DNA of 64,000 bases, from contig NZ_JWIC01000007.1 in assembly GCF_000814765.1 (NCBI RefSeq), positions 598,500-662,499 on the forward strand, read 5' to 3'. The position numbers and the translations under genes are program-made. Below the pieces are notes generated by a model. That model had not been told where the DNA came from, made no database searches, and worked only from the letters and a program-made list of their open reading frames with translations. Positions 16,907-26,196 of the stretch are shown one piece after another. The DNA is from Pseudoalteromonas luteoviolacea. Lineage in GTDB: Bacteria > Pseudomonadota > Gammaproteobacteria > Enterobacterales > Alteromonadaceae. Position 1 is the first letter of the stretch. The number at the start of each line of letters is the position of its first letter.

Positions 16907-18979
16907 CTACTGAGCCTGTTTGCCAAAGTTTTTGCCGAGCAATGTCAAGTCTTGTAAATCAACTTTATTGTCTCGGTTAAAATCGACCCCGATTGAGTAG
17001 TTAGGATCTGTGCTGGTGGTACGGTAAGCGCCGAGCAGCTTCGTTAAATCACCGATATCAATCTTATCGTTACCGTTGCTATCTCCAGCAACTAGATCAA
17101 TTTCGCCTAAATCAACGTTAGCCTGATTTGGCGACAGTGTGATGCTTTGCTCTTTACTGAGATAACCTGGCGCAGAGAACGTCAGTGTTGCCTCACCAAT
17201 GCCCGCTTGAACGCTGAAGCTTCCATCTGGATTGATTTTAACAATCTCACCATTGATTGTAATGGTAAAGTTGGAGAAATCACCGTCTGGTGCCAATGAC
17301 GCCACACTGCCACTAATTAAGACGGATTCTAATACGGTTACAGTATAATTATCTTGGCTTTGATAAATATATTGACCATTTTCATCAGTGAATTGTGATT
17401 GCACCGTGACCGTCACAGTCCCCGGATTATTGGCAATTAATGAGGCAGTACCATAATGCCCTTTACCTGTTTTTGCTTTATAGGGAGATTTTAATGACAG
17501 TGCACTTTCCCATCGCTCGCCAGTCACATTAACTGGAATTGTCAGGCGCTCATAGGAAGGTAAAAACTCTCCATAAAGCCCGTCACTAAATTGCGCAACT
17601 TGAGTGCCATTCATGCTAAGCACGGTATCAACACCGTAGATGTTGGTCCCTTCGATTGAAAGTGGGATCTCAAAGGTATTTCCAACAAAGATTGAGCGTG
17701 TAGGGAGTGTGGCCGTTACGCCATTGACTAGCTGAGTGTCGACTTTTAATAATTGGCCTCTAACATCATTAACATAGCCTCTACTTACATTGTGTGTGTA
17801 TACCCATGTAACGAATAAATAGCCATTCGCTAACTCATCTATGCTTGGGAATACCAAGCTTTGCATATCTACCATTGATGCACTGATGGTAAATACATCC
17901 CCATTTTTTGTACCATCTTGGTTTAAAGCCTGAGCCTGTAATCCTTTGTTTGTCATGAATGTAATGATAATTCGCCCATCTTTTAGGGTGGTAGTGGCTA
18001 AGTTTTGTTCTATCGTCTCGAATTCGCTCAAGTATACTTCGATTTTTGAGCCTTTTAGTTGACCGTCACTAGTATATGAATAAGCTATCGGTCCAGTTTG
18101 TGATGGCAAAACGACAAGGAAACCATCATTTGTCGCTGCTAACGTTCCTGGATACTCACCGTCAAGCAAGACGTTTATATAGTCAACAGTAATTGCGTTG
18201 CTGACGGGAATGCCTTGGTTATTAAAACTCTGCACATGCGATTTTGCAATTGAATGCTCTTTACTTGTCCACAAAATTGCATAATTACCGTCCTGTAACG
18301 TTTTGATTTGCAAGCCAGTGTGATCATTTACTGAGGATGCGACTAATTGTGTCGACTCAATAGTGATGTTCTCATTAGCATCAATGATCGATGTAAAAAT
18401 ATTTTTTTCAGGATTTTGTGAATAGCTTACAAAAGCAACAGCGACTTTATTGTTAGGCAATTGGCTTAATCTATAATATCTATGCGGGGCGGCTACATCA
18501 TTATATTGTCCATTAAATATGTCAAAACGCTGTTCAGTTCCTATTGGATTAGCATTATTGTCAAACTTTTGGATAACGAACTCTAACTTTGGCTCTTCCT
18601 GTATAGAGACAGTTAAAAATCCACCGCCATCGAGTGCGACTACTTTCCCGCCTTTATTTGCTGCGGACAATTGAGAAATTGAACCCGATTTGAATCCATC
18701 TGGTGTGTAAAGCTGTGCATTAAGAGAGTGCATACCAAACATACTATCAGCATTATCGGCCCAAGATACGAGACGATTACCATTCTCTAGCCTTGTGATC
18801 GTTGGATTAGCTACAGGATATTCGGAGGGGATATTGATAGTAAATTCACCGCCAACTGGCTCAGGCGTTGTCGCTTGACCAATCATCGGCAAACTAAACA
18901 TACTCATGAGCAGTAGGTTTCGACTAAACTTACGCACGGTGTTTAGCTTTGATTTTGTGTGTTTTTTTAGAATGGGCAT
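16907..18979 (-). CDS. Large secreted dockerin protein 1
   Basis: A 690-residue exported protein. After the signal peptide, about 400 residues form repeated propeller-like blades (xxNNKVAVAFVSY, LQDGNYAILWTSKE, LKDGRIIITFMTN). A segment at about 425-545 resembles a cohesin (TRSIFVGNTFEIPLSIEG, IYGVDTVLSMN, KAKTGKGHYGTASLIAN). A carboxypeptidase-regulatory-like beta domain follows, and residues 632-690 are a type I dockerin with two calcium loops (DSNGNDKIDIGD and DFNRDNKVDLQD). A paralogue precedes it by 301 bp and the cohesin gene follows by 66 bp. The ligand of the propeller is unknown. Confidence 0.85.
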   Translation of the reverse strand: MPILKKHTKSKLNTVRKFSRNLLLMSMFSLPMIGQATTPEPVGGEFTINIPSEYPVANPTITRLENGNRLVSWADNADSMFGMHSLNAQLYTPDGFKSGSISQLSAANKGGKVVALDGGGFLTVSIQEEPKLEFVIQKFDNNANPIGTEQRFDIFNGQYNDVAAPHRYYRLSQLPNNKVAVAFVSYSQNPEKNIFTSIIDANENITIESTQLVASSVNDHTGLQIKTLQDGNYAILWTSKEHSIAKSHVQSFNNQGIPVSNAITVDYINVLLDGEYPGTLAATNDGFLVVLPSQTGPIAYSYTSDGQLKGSKIEVYLSEFETIEQNLATTTLKDGRIIITFMTNKGLQAQALNQDGTKNGDVFTISASMVDMQSLVFPSIDELANGYLFVTWVYTHNVSRGYVNDVRGQLLKVDTQLVNGVTATLPTRSIFVGNTFEIPLSIEGTNIYGVDTVLSMNGTQVAQFSDGLYGEFLPSYERLTIPVNVTGERWESALSLKSPYKAKTGKGHYGTASLIANNPGTVTVTVQSQFTDENGQYIYQSQDNYTVTVLESVLISGSVASLAPDGDFSNFTITINGEIVKINPDGSFSVQAGIGEATLTFSAPGYLSKEQSITLSPNQANVDLGEIDLVAGDSNGNDKIDIGDLTKLLGAYRTTSTDPNYSIGVDFNRDNKVDLQDLTLLGKNFGKQAQ

Positions 18980-19280
18980 TAAAATTTCCTTTTGGGCAAA
19001 AATGAGGCAGATGAGGTTACTCAGGTGCCTGTTTTATTAAAGCTTCCATAAACTAGGGGAAGGCTTGTTCAATTAAAATAGGGGTTTACCTTAAATTGGT
19101 CCAAATTCTTTTGCGAAAACACAATTGTAAATACAGTGTGTATGTTGCACTTTGTTTTGTTTGAATTTTCACTTTTTCTCCTTATTTCTTGCACAATGAG
19201 TGCGATGCATAAGTTGATGTACAGTTTATTCTTCAAAGCCCAATTTCGGCTCAAGGGCAACCTATCTCGCAATGGCTAAG
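18980..19280. other. Gap between the two dockerin genes
   Basis: No credible gene is seen. A short frame on the minus strand lacks a ribosome binding site and family features. The region probably carries a separate promoter for the gene at 18979, but I cannot point to clear -35/-10 boxes. Confidence 0.45.
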
Positions 19281-21362
19281 TTAGGGGTTAATAGGTTGAT
19301 CGCCGAATTTACCAAAATGTTTTCCCAGTAGAGTTAAGTCTTTTATGTTGATTTGACCGTCTTTATTAAAATCAGCAATAAATAGGTATGTAGGTTCACT
19401 GGCGTGCGAACGGTAATGACTCATGAATAACGTAAAGTCGGCAATGTTAATGGCATTATCTTGATTTACATCGCCAGGGATAAGCGCGATTTCGCCAAAA
19501 TGGATGTCCTTTTGGCCTGTTTTAAAGTGATATTCTGCTTTCGCTGTCAAAAATCCAGGTGAAGATATTGTCAGTAGACCAGGTGTTAATTGCGCTTGAA
19601 TATAAAAGCTGCCATCCGGCTTTATGGCTACAGGTTGAGTGTTGTAAGTGAGCGTGATGTCTTGATAGTCGGCATTTTCAGTGAGCGTTTTAATGTTGCC
19701 AGTCAAGATCACGGATTCATAGATGGTCAGTGAGTGAGCAGCGCTGTGTTCAAACATCAGTGAGCCATCTTCACCGGTAAACTTGGTTTCGATACGCAGG
19801 CTTACTTCTCCCGTTTGTTTGGCTAATAAAGTTGCTGTGGCAAATTGACCCTCGCCAGTTTTTGCTTTGTGCGGTGGGACTAATGTCGCAGAGGCTTCCC
19901 AACGGGCATCGGAATACTGCAATGGACTATCGAGGCGCTCATTTTCAGGGATGAAGCTACCAAGGTGACCACCTGAAAAACTGGCTTTTTTAGGCGCGTT
20001 GACTGTTATGATGGCTTTAATGCCATAAATATGACTACCTTGCACGTCAAGGTTGAGTGGTATCGTATCCCCTTCGTAGATTGGGCCTGTTGGCAATGTG
20101 GGGATCACGCTATTTTTCGGGCCGCTTGGCAGTTGATATTTTTGTATGTGCACAGTCCACTCATCATTGTTATTGGGACTGCTTAGCCAACTAATGGCGA
20201 ATTGCTCATTTGATAGCGCTGTGAGGTTGGGCAGTTTTTGAGACCCTTTTACGGTATCATTGACTTGAAACGCATCGCCAAGCTTATCGCCATTTTGATT
20301 AAAAGCTTGTGCGAAAACACCTAAGCCATCAGCATCTGGGGCGGTCCAGGTAACGACCAATGCACCAGAATCTAGCACGGTGATCTTTGGCTGTGTATGA
20401 GTTGAGCTGGATGTATTTTGCACTAGGGTAAAGTTTTCTCCGGCGACACTGCCGTCGGCATTGAATCTTTGTCCATGGATCCCGTAGGAATCTGAGTGGA
20501 CATCAAAACCCCGCCATACAACCAAAAACCCACCATTTGGCAAGTGCTGTATGTCAGTGTCTTTGCCATTGGTTAGCCCCTCTCTATTAATTCTAAGTTC
20601 TTGGCCAAGAGGCTTGTGGTTTGCGTCAAATCGGCGCACGTAGATGTTGGATGAAGCCGCCCAAGTCAGTACAAAACTATTGTCATCAAAGGCAATGAGA
20701 GAAGGGTTCTCCCGATAAAGTTTTTCATTTGAGCTGATAATATCAATGCGCTGATCAAATGGAATACCAGAAGGAGAAAACGCTCTTGCATACACCACTG
20801 GGTTTTGCCTATCTCTATCACCCCACCCGATGATAAACCAGCCGTTTTTTAAGGCCGCGGCTCTGCGATTGTAATTATTTACAGGTGCAGTAATGGGGGT
20901 CAATTCAAACTCGCTGGAAGCAAAGCTCCCATCGTGATTTAACTTACGTCCATTGATACTTCTAACCCAATAGTTCTGCCATGTAACCAGGAGTTTACCA
21001 TCTGTCAGAGGCAAGATATGGGGGGCTCTCGAAGCTCTTTTCGCATTGGTATTTATACGAGTAGGATGGCCTATTTTGACATTGTTTTGATCGTATCTTT
21101 GTCCATATATATATGAATTCCCAGATATTTCAGCGGTCCACAAAACAATGTAACCCCCTTCATTGAGCGAGGTGATTGCAGGCATTTGATCTAGCACTTG
21201 TGAACGGTATTCAATGTCGACTGTTTGCATGTCCCCCACTTTTACTGGGGAATGTGCTTCAGTCAGAATTGGCAAGCCACATAGTAGTGCTAAAAGGGAA
21301 TGTTGAGAGTAGGTCACAAATTTGGATTTGATGGATGTTATACAATTTAGGTGCAATGGCAT
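19281..21362 (-). CDS. Large secreted dockerin protein 2
   Basis: A 693-residue paralogue of the neighbouring dockerin protein with the same architecture. It has a signal peptide, propeller-type repeats (GGYIVLWTAE, IYGQRYDQN, GGFLVVWRG, IHGQRFNADGSVAGE), a cohesin-like segment (PIYEGDTIPLNLDVQG, IYGIKAIITVN, AKTGEGQFATATLLAK), a regulatory-like beta domain, and a C-terminal dockerin with DVNQDNAINIAD and DFNKDGQINIKD calcium loops. The repeated GxYGQRF-type blades are also known from large adhesins. The start at 21362 is preferred to 21389 because AGGGAAAGAG precedes it. It lies 130 bp downstream of the response regulator gene. Confidence 0.85.
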   Translation of the reverse strand: MPLHLNCITSIKSKFVTYSQHSLLALLCGLPILTEAHSPVKVGDMQTVDIEYRSQVLDQMPAITSLNEGGYIVLWTAEISGNSYIYGQRYDQNNVKIGHPTRINTNAKRASRAPHILPLTDGKLLVTWQNYWVRSINGRKLNHDGSFASSEFELTPITAPVNNYNRRAAALKNGWFIIGWGDRDRQNPVVYARAFSPSGIPFDQRIDIISSNEKLYRENPSLIAFDDNSFVLTWAASSNIYVRRFDANHKPLGQELRINREGLTNGKDTDIQHLPNGGFLVVWRGFDVHSDSYGIHGQRFNADGSVAGENFTLVQNTSSSTHTQPKITVLDSGALVVTWTAPDADGLGVFAQAFNQNGDKLGDAFQVNDTVKGSQKLPNLTALSNEQFAISWLSSPNNNDEWTVHIQKYQLPSGPKNSVIPTLPTGPIYEGDTIPLNLDVQGSHIYGIKAIITVNAPKKASFSGGHLGSFIPENERLDSPLQYSDARWEASATLVPPHKAKTGEGQFATATLLAKQTGEVSLRIETKFTGEDGSLMFEHSAAHSLTIYESVILTGNIKTLTENADYQDITLTYNTQPVAIKPDGSFYIQAQLTPGLLTISSPGFLTAKAEYHFKTGQKDIHFGEIALIPGDVNQDNAINIADFTLFMSHYRSHASEPTYLFIADFNKDGQINIKDLTLLGKHFGKFGDQPINP

Positions 21363-21492
21363 TAGCTCTTTCCCTAGCATCATTTGCAATCAATGAGCGC
21401 GTTCAACGTAATAGTAAAGCCGGCAGGATAGTGCTCAGTAACAAATAGAGAAATAGGGTATTTACCCTAAATAGGGAAAGATATGTATAGTT

Positions 21493-22134
21493 TTATAAAA
21501 CAAGGCCTTCTTTGACGGCAAATCGCACTAACTCGGCCGTTTTATTTAATCCAAGCTTTTTCATAATCCTGGTACGGTGATTATCAACGGTCTTAATTGA
21601 GATACATAAGCGTTCTGCTATTTCGCGATTAGTAAGACCTGAAGAGATATGAGTAACAATTTCTTGTTCTCGGGCCGTGAGAATAAAATCCTTAGCACAG
21701 AGCTGGTATGCTTCTAGTTTTGTTTTTAAGCGTGGGCTTATGAATTGCTCTCCATTACAAACGTGCTTTATGGCTTGCGTTAACGTGTTAAATGCGTCAC
21801 TTTTGGGAAGATAAGCGTGTGCGCCTGCGGCAAAGGCGCGGTTTATTATTTTAATATCTTCATGCATGCTAAGAAAGATAACTTTGGTGCTAAGTTGACG
21901 CTGCTTTATTTTATGGCATACCTCTAAACCACTCATGTTACCCATTGAAATGTCTAAAATTGCAATCTCAGGCTGGAGAGTGTGAATACATTGCCATGCC
22001 TGTTCGCCGTCTTCGGCATCGAAGATGGCGTTGCTTATATTCGCTTGTACGATAAGAGCGCGGATCCCTTGTCGTACTAGGTGATGATCATCGGCAATCA
22101 AGATATTTAGCCTGTGTCCGAACCCGTAATTCAT
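21493..22134 (-). CDS. NarL/LuxR-type response regulator
   Basis: A 213-residue two-domain regulator. The receiver covers about 8-125 (IADDHHLVRQG, phosphoacceptor Asp in AILDISMGNMSG, the Ser/Thr in FLSMHED, Lys in YLPKSD). The LuxR-type HTH is at about 148-210 (LTAREQEIVTHISSGLTNREIAERLCISIKTVDNHRTRIMKKL). No histidine kinase is adjacent. It is the first of four collinear genes ending with dockerin and cohesin genes, so control of that set is the simplest guess. Confidence 0.93.
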   Translation of the reverse strand: MNYGFGHRLNILIADDHHLVRQGIRALIVQANISNAIFDAEDGEQAWQCIHTLQPEIAILDISMGNMSGLEVCHKIKQRQLSTKVIFLSMHEDIKIINRAFAAGAHAYLPKSDAFNTLTQAIKHVCNGEQFISPRLKTKLEAYQLCAKDFILTAREQEIVTHISSGLTNREIAERLCISIKTVDNHRTRIMKKLGLNKTAELVRFAVKEGLVL

Positions 22135-22511
22135 TGTACTTCCCTATGCACGATAGTATGGTGCATCTTCTATGATATATGTAAGTGTGTTAACGCATTG
22201 AAAAAAACGAGTGTTTCTAATCCTTAATCATTGGTTTTATTAGTTTTTTATGCGCTTTAGAAAGATTTTATACGCTCTGTAACCGCAAATAAATACAAGT
22301 CCATGATTGGCTGAAACCAACTGTTCTATCAGTTAGGAATAATAAGGCATCAAGTTGAAAGGATGTCGCGAGTGACATGAAAGCCGAAGAATATTTTATT
22401 GACTAGGTAAAGCTCTGTCAGCTAAAAGGAGCACCGTTTAAGATGCTCCTCTCTATGGGTCACGAAAAAATATTCTAACCGGTATGAATACTTTTCGTGG
22501 GTCTAAAGTGA
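22135..22511. other. Gene-free stretch with two long inverted repeats
   Basis: No gene is seen. AGGAGCA (22427-22433) pairs with TGCTCCT (22444-22450). CACGAAAA-a-TATTC pairs with GAATA-c-TTTTCGTG over 22461-22499. The second hairpin lies 12-50 bp after the stop of the minus-strand gene at 22512 and is its probable terminator, though no clear U-run follows. The promoter of the response regulator lies in the left half. Confidence 0.5.
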
Positions 22512-22895
22512 CTAGTAAACAGTCATATAGTTGACCGCTACATCTCCTTCTCTATACAGGCCATGTTCTTGATTGAAATTCACATCAATCGTGACCTTTG
22601 CATAGTCTGTTTGAAGCGAGTAGTTGCCACCACTTGGCGTCGAGTAAGTGCATTCAGTTTTAGCATAAAGGTATTCTGCCTGCATCGGTGTCACGAAGTA
22701 ATTGATAACTTGAGTATGACAGTCGTGGAAGCGATAGCCTGCTTCTTTAAGCTGTGTTCTGATGGTTTGATACTTACGACCATATTCAAGCACTTCTTGA
22801 ACACTCGCATAACCCGCTTCAGTAGGTAGCTCTTCAGCTGAAACATTTGCAGCGGCAGCAATGGCAATTAGTGAGAATAATACGCCAGTTTTCAT
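22512..22895 (-). CDS. Small periplasmic protein of unknown function
   Basis: A 127-residue protein with a Sec signal peptide (MKTGVLFSLIAIAAAANVSA|EE). The mature domain begins with an amphipathic helix (about 28-52) and continues with alternating strands. It contains two cysteines (HDCHT and KTECTYS) that could form one disulfide. AAGGAAAC precedes the ATG at normal distance. It is monocistronic. No family recognised. Confidence 0.7.
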   Translation of the reverse strand: MKTGVLFSLIAIAAAANVSAEELPTEAGYASVQEVLEYGRKYQTIRTQLKEAGYRFHDCHTQVINYFVTPMQAEYLYAKTECTYSTPSGGNYSLQTDYAKVTIDVNFNQEHGLYREGDVAVNYMTVY

Positions 22896-23289
22896 AGTTT
22901 GTTTCCTTTTCTTGAGAATAAAAAGCCATATAGGCTGGTAAAAAGTTTTATGTACGAGGATGTTTTTGTCGTGCGGTTTCCTTCACAACATAAAACTGCA
23001 AAGCAATTGCTTTGCGTTCGCACACTATTATTAAACGAATTAATGAATATAATATTTATGATTAAAGTCAAAAAAATGAAGAAAAAATTTAATTACTTAA
23101 ACTTTTGAGCATTAAATAGCCAAATTATTTCTATGTAAGAATTATTGTTTCTTTTTGTTTAGTGTTGAAATTAGCCTTGTTTTTAAATAGGTAATAAACA
23201 GTCTGTTTTTTGCTTAAATAGTGCACTTACTCATAATGTCTGTGAAAATTATGCTAAGTTGATAAAGGGTGTGTTAATAAGAGGCCATT
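22896..23289. other. AT-rich intergenic region between divergent genes
   Basis: No credible gene is seen. A plus-strand frame at 22899-23108 is Lys-rich, lacks a ribosome binding site and overlaps the promoter region of the minus-strand gene. The stretch should hold promoters for 22895 and 23290. I see no clear operator. Confidence 0.5.
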
Positions 23290-24024
23290 ATGCGCGCTTG
23301 GCTTGGCTTTATCATTTTTCTATATTCATCTGAGGTGGTCTGTGAGCATTACACCGTGTTGGTTTACCATGGTGCAAATCCACCTTACAACTATATATCT
23401 GGCAATGAGCAAGCGGGTATATTTAGTCACTTGTTTAATCGGTTGGGCACATTGACGGGCCATACCTTTGAGCTAGTGCCTTGGTCGGTTGCCAGAGGGC
23501 AAAAGTTATTTGATATGGGTAAAATTGATATTGAACCCGGCGTTAACCCCAGTTGGCGGACTCAAAGTAGCAACCCGGGGATTTATTCTCTGCCTTATGC
23601 CTATTCGCGTGAAGTGGTTTTAGGGCGAGAAGATGAAAGTGTTACAGACAACCCTAAAACCTTTTATGGCTCTGTTTTTGGCAGAGTAAGAGGGTATCGA
23701 TACGGGGAGTTTGAATCTCACTTTGGGCTCATGAAAATCATGGTCTATGACAATGTCTCTGAAAAGGAGTTGCTTGCTCAACTGGCTCATCAGCGTGTTG
23801 ATTTTATTATGTTGGGAGACGTTACAGCCGCTTATTATCAACATCGTTATCCCGATTATGCCAATTTTAAGGTGGTATACGAGATCAGCCGTTTACCAGT
23901 ACATATGCGATTACAACCACACTTAACGCAATTACAGCGTGAATTAAATAACGCATTGAAAACAATGATAGACAATCAAGAGATTGAGGCCATTTATCAT
24001 AGCTATGGCACCAGCTCAAAATGA
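23290..24024 (+). CDS. Periplasmic solute-binding protein (SBP_bac_3-like)
   Basis: A 244-residue exported protein of the family-3 solute-binding fold. It has a signal peptide (about 1-18) and a first lobe with YTVLVYHGANPPYNY and GIFSHLFNRLGTLTGHTFELVPW. A central section contains IDIEPGVNPSW, and LLAQLAHQRVDFIMLGD and ELNNALKTMIDNQEIEAIY mark the end of the second lobe. No ABC permease or ATPase gene adjoins it. Stand-alone proteins of this group are common in Alteromonadales and may feed sensors instead of transporters. Ligand unknown. Confidence 0.83.
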   Translation: MRAWLGFIIFLYSSEVVCEHYTVLVYHGANPPYNYISGNEQAGIFSHLFNRLGTLTGHTFELVPWSVARGQKLFDMGKIDIEPGVNPSWRTQSSNPGIYSLPYAYSREVVLGREDESVTDNPKTFYGSVFGRVRGYRYGEFESHFGLMKIMVYDNVSEKELLAQLAHQRVDFIMLGDVTAAYYQHRYPDYANFKVVYEISRLPVHMRLQPHLTQLQRELNNALKTMIDNQEIEAIYHSYGTSSK

Positions 24025-24033
24025 CCAAGACTG

Positions 24034-24930
24034 TTACACCGCAAGTTGCTCAGAGAGTAAGTCGATAAAGTATCTGACTTTAGGTGACAAATGCTTTCTG
24101 CTTGGGTAAACAACATACACGTCGACGGGTTTTTGCAGGTATGATTCAAAAAGCACCTCTAGCTGTCCATTTTTGATGGCATCTACAAGATAAAACTCTG
24201 GTAACCGAGTGATGCCAACACCATCAATGGCCATGGCCGCTTGCATCTTTCCATGATTGCAATTGACACGTTTACGTACATCAACAGTAAAAGATTTGCC
24301 AACTTGATCGGTAAACTCCCATCGATCAGGGGTTTTTAAATTACTATAGCAAACACAGTGGTGCTTAGTGAGCTCTCTTGGGTGATATGGCTTTCCATAC
24401 TGTGCGATATAATCAGGGCTCGCAACAACGAGAGTTCGACATTGATAAATGCGCTTACAGATAAGGGTTGATTCTTCGAGCTTAGTGGTCGCTCGAATTG
24501 CCAAGTCATATCCATCTCCTACAACATCAACTGCGCGGTCGTTGAGATCCCACTCGATGGTGACGTTAGGATACTTTTTCAAATACTCTGTCACTGCAGG
24601 TCTCAAATAGTCAAGGCTAAATGCGACCGGGCAACTGATTTTAAGTACCCCTTTGGGTTTGTTATCTTGGTGAGTGAGTAATTGCAGAGTTTGCTCAGCA
24701 TCTGAGATCAGCTGTACACAGTGTTGAAAGTATATCTCACCGTCAGGTGTTAACGCCAAGGTGCGAGTTGTTCTGTTCAATAGCCGCATGCCGAGGCGTG
24801 CCTCTAGGCGGTTGACGACTTTACTGACATGAGACGGGGAGTGCCCGAGTTGCTGCGCAGCTTCTGCGAAGCTATTGCATTGCACAACTTTGGCGAAAAC
24901 TTGGATACCTTCAAATAGATTATAATTCAT
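24034..24930 (-). CDS. LysR-family transcriptional regulator
   Basis: A 298-residue LysR protein. The HTH is at 4-62 (FAKVVQCNSFAEAAQQLGHSPSHVSKVVNRLEARLGMRLLNRTTRTLALT). The effector domain is at about 90-290. It is divergent from the FMN reductase gene (25051) with a 120-bp shared region, which makes that gene the likely target. It ends 9 bp from the convergent solute-binding gene. Confidence 0.95.
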   Translation of the reverse strand: MNYNLFEGIQVFAKVVQCNSFAEAAQQLGHSPSHVSKVVNRLEARLGMRLLNRTTRTLALTPDGEIYFQHCVQLISDAEQTLQLLTHQDNKPKGVLKISCPVAFSLDYLRPAVTEYLKKYPNVTIEWDLNDRAVDVVGDGYDLAIRATTKLEESTLICKRIYQCRTLVVASPDYIAQYGKPYHPRELTKHHCVCYSNLKTPDRWEFTDQVGKSFTVDVRKRVNCNHGKMQAAMAIDGVGITRLPEFYLVDAIKNGQLEVLFESYLQKPVDVYVVYPSRKHLSPKVRYFIDLLSEQLAV

Positions 24931-25050
24931 ATGGAAATAGTAACTTTACATTTGCCCTATTAATGTTTATTAAAACTTAATCTACACTGTTTGTCATCAG
25001 GTTGAGCAAGTATCCTCGACTAAAATAGAACAGTTAAATTGGAGAACGTT

Positions 25051-25578
25051 ATGAAAGTATTAGCATTTGCAGCAAGCAGCAGCCGTCAGTCAATCAATAA
25101 AACACTGGTGGAATATGCAACATCTAAGATTGAGCAGGCTGACGTAGAAGTTTTGGATTTAAACGATTTTGAAATGCCGATTTATAGCATCGACCGTGAA
25201 AAAGAGAGCGGTATCCCAGAACTTGCGCAAAAGTTTTATGACAAAATTGGCGAAGCAGATGCGATTGTAATTTCATTTGCTGAACATAATGGCTCTTACA
25301 CTGCAGCGTATAAAAATATCTTCGATTGGACATCTCGTATCAACATGAAAGTGTATCAAGATACGCCAATGCTATTATTGGCAACTTCTCCAGGGCCAGG
25401 TGGTGCACAAAGTGTACTGAATGCAGCAGTAAACTCTGCCCCTTATTTTGCAGCTGATGTGAAAGCGCATTTGTCAGTACCCAGCTTCTTCGACAATTTT
25501 GATTTAGAGACACAACAACTTACTAATGTACAGTTAAGCGAAGCTTTGAATAGCGCATTAACACAGTTAACAAACTAG
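25051..25578 (+). CDS. NADPH-dependent FMN reductase family protein
   Basis: A 175-residue flavodoxin-like reductase. The FMN phosphate loop is in AASSSRQSINKTLV near the N-terminus. EADAIVISFAEHNGSYTAAYKNIFDW is the conserved FMN/dimer motif, and LLATSPGPGGAQSVLNAA follows. It would transfer electrons from NADPH to FMN or quinones in the cytoplasm. The ATG at 25051 is chosen because GGAGAACGTT precedes it; an in-frame TTG 12 bp upstream is less likely. It is divergent from a LysR gene. Confidence 0.92.
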   Translation: MKVLAFAASSSRQSINKTLVEYATSKIEQADVEVLDLNDFEMPIYSIDREKESGIPELAQKFYDKIGEADAIVISFAEHNGSYTAAYKNIFDWTSRINMKVYQDTPMLLLATSPGPGGAQSVLNAAVNSAPYFAADVKAHLSVPSFFDNFDLETQQLTNVQLSEALNSALTQLTN

Positions 25579-25701
25579 CACGATGTGTTTGTTCCCAATG
25601 AAATTGAAAAAGTAGCTGAGTAAATCGGCTGCTTTTCTTTTTATAAGGTAAAACATTAGTTATCAAATAAAATACAAAAACAGCTTTACAAATTAATAAG
25701 A

Positions 25702-25707
25702 TATAAT
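25702..25707 (+). promoter_or_regulatory. -10 box of the tRNA-Ala promoter
   Basis: A perfect TATAAT lies 20 bp before the tRNA. No good -35 hexamer is found at 17 bp spacing, so only the -10 element is reported. Confidence 0.5.
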
Positions 25708-25727
25708 AGAATCTTAGTCTCTAACTT

Positions 25728-25803
<76 letters not shown>

Positions 25804-25869
25804 AGTCTTACCTATCTAGCATTTTATCTGCACTTTTAAATATTGTGTTAACGAGTTAAAGGCCACCCC

Positions 25870-26196
25870 ATGAGTAATGGAAAACAAAATGTGTTCAATG
25901 CACTGCCAAGCGATCTGACTGACGAATTTTTTGAAGTGATCGCAGGTAATGGTGATGTGAAAATCGAACGCATTATTTCAAAAGGGCATGCATCGCCAGA
26001 AACTGGATGGTATGACCAAGCGCAGCATGAATGGGTAATGGTAATGCAAGGCGAAGGTGAACTGACGTTTGAAGATGGTCGAGTTATCAGGCTTGGGGCC
26101 GGAGAGCATATTAATATTCCAGCCCATTGTAAACATAAAGTCAGTTGGACACAGCCTGACACAGAAACAATTTGGTTAGCTGTTTTTTATTCCTAA
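25870..26196 (+). CDS. Cupin-domain protein
   Basis: A 108-residue single-domain cupin. The first motif appears around GHASPETGWYDQAQHEWVMVMQGEGEL (a His and Glu remain but the usual HxH is not evident). The second is GEHINIPAHCKHKV with His ligands. The function could be small-molecule binding or an enzyme; no substrate can be inferred. It starts 66 bp after the tRNA. Its last 21 bp overlap the 3' end of the convergent sensor kinase gene. Confidence 0.82.
   Translation: MSNGKQNVFNALPSDLTDEFFEVIAGNGDVKIERIISKGHASPETGWYDQAQHEWVMVMQGEGELTFEDGRVIRLGAGEHINIPAHCKHKVSWTQPDTETIWLAVFYS

Noticed and set aside
19069..19272. 67-codon minus-strand frame between the two dockerin genes
   Set aside because: It has no ribosome site, no domain and no signal peptide. 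It is more likely untranslated leader or spacer.
22899..23108. Lys-rich plus-strand frame
   Set aside because: It lies in the promoter region of the minus-strand gene at 22895, has no Shine-Dalgarno, and its composition just reflects AT-rich DNA.
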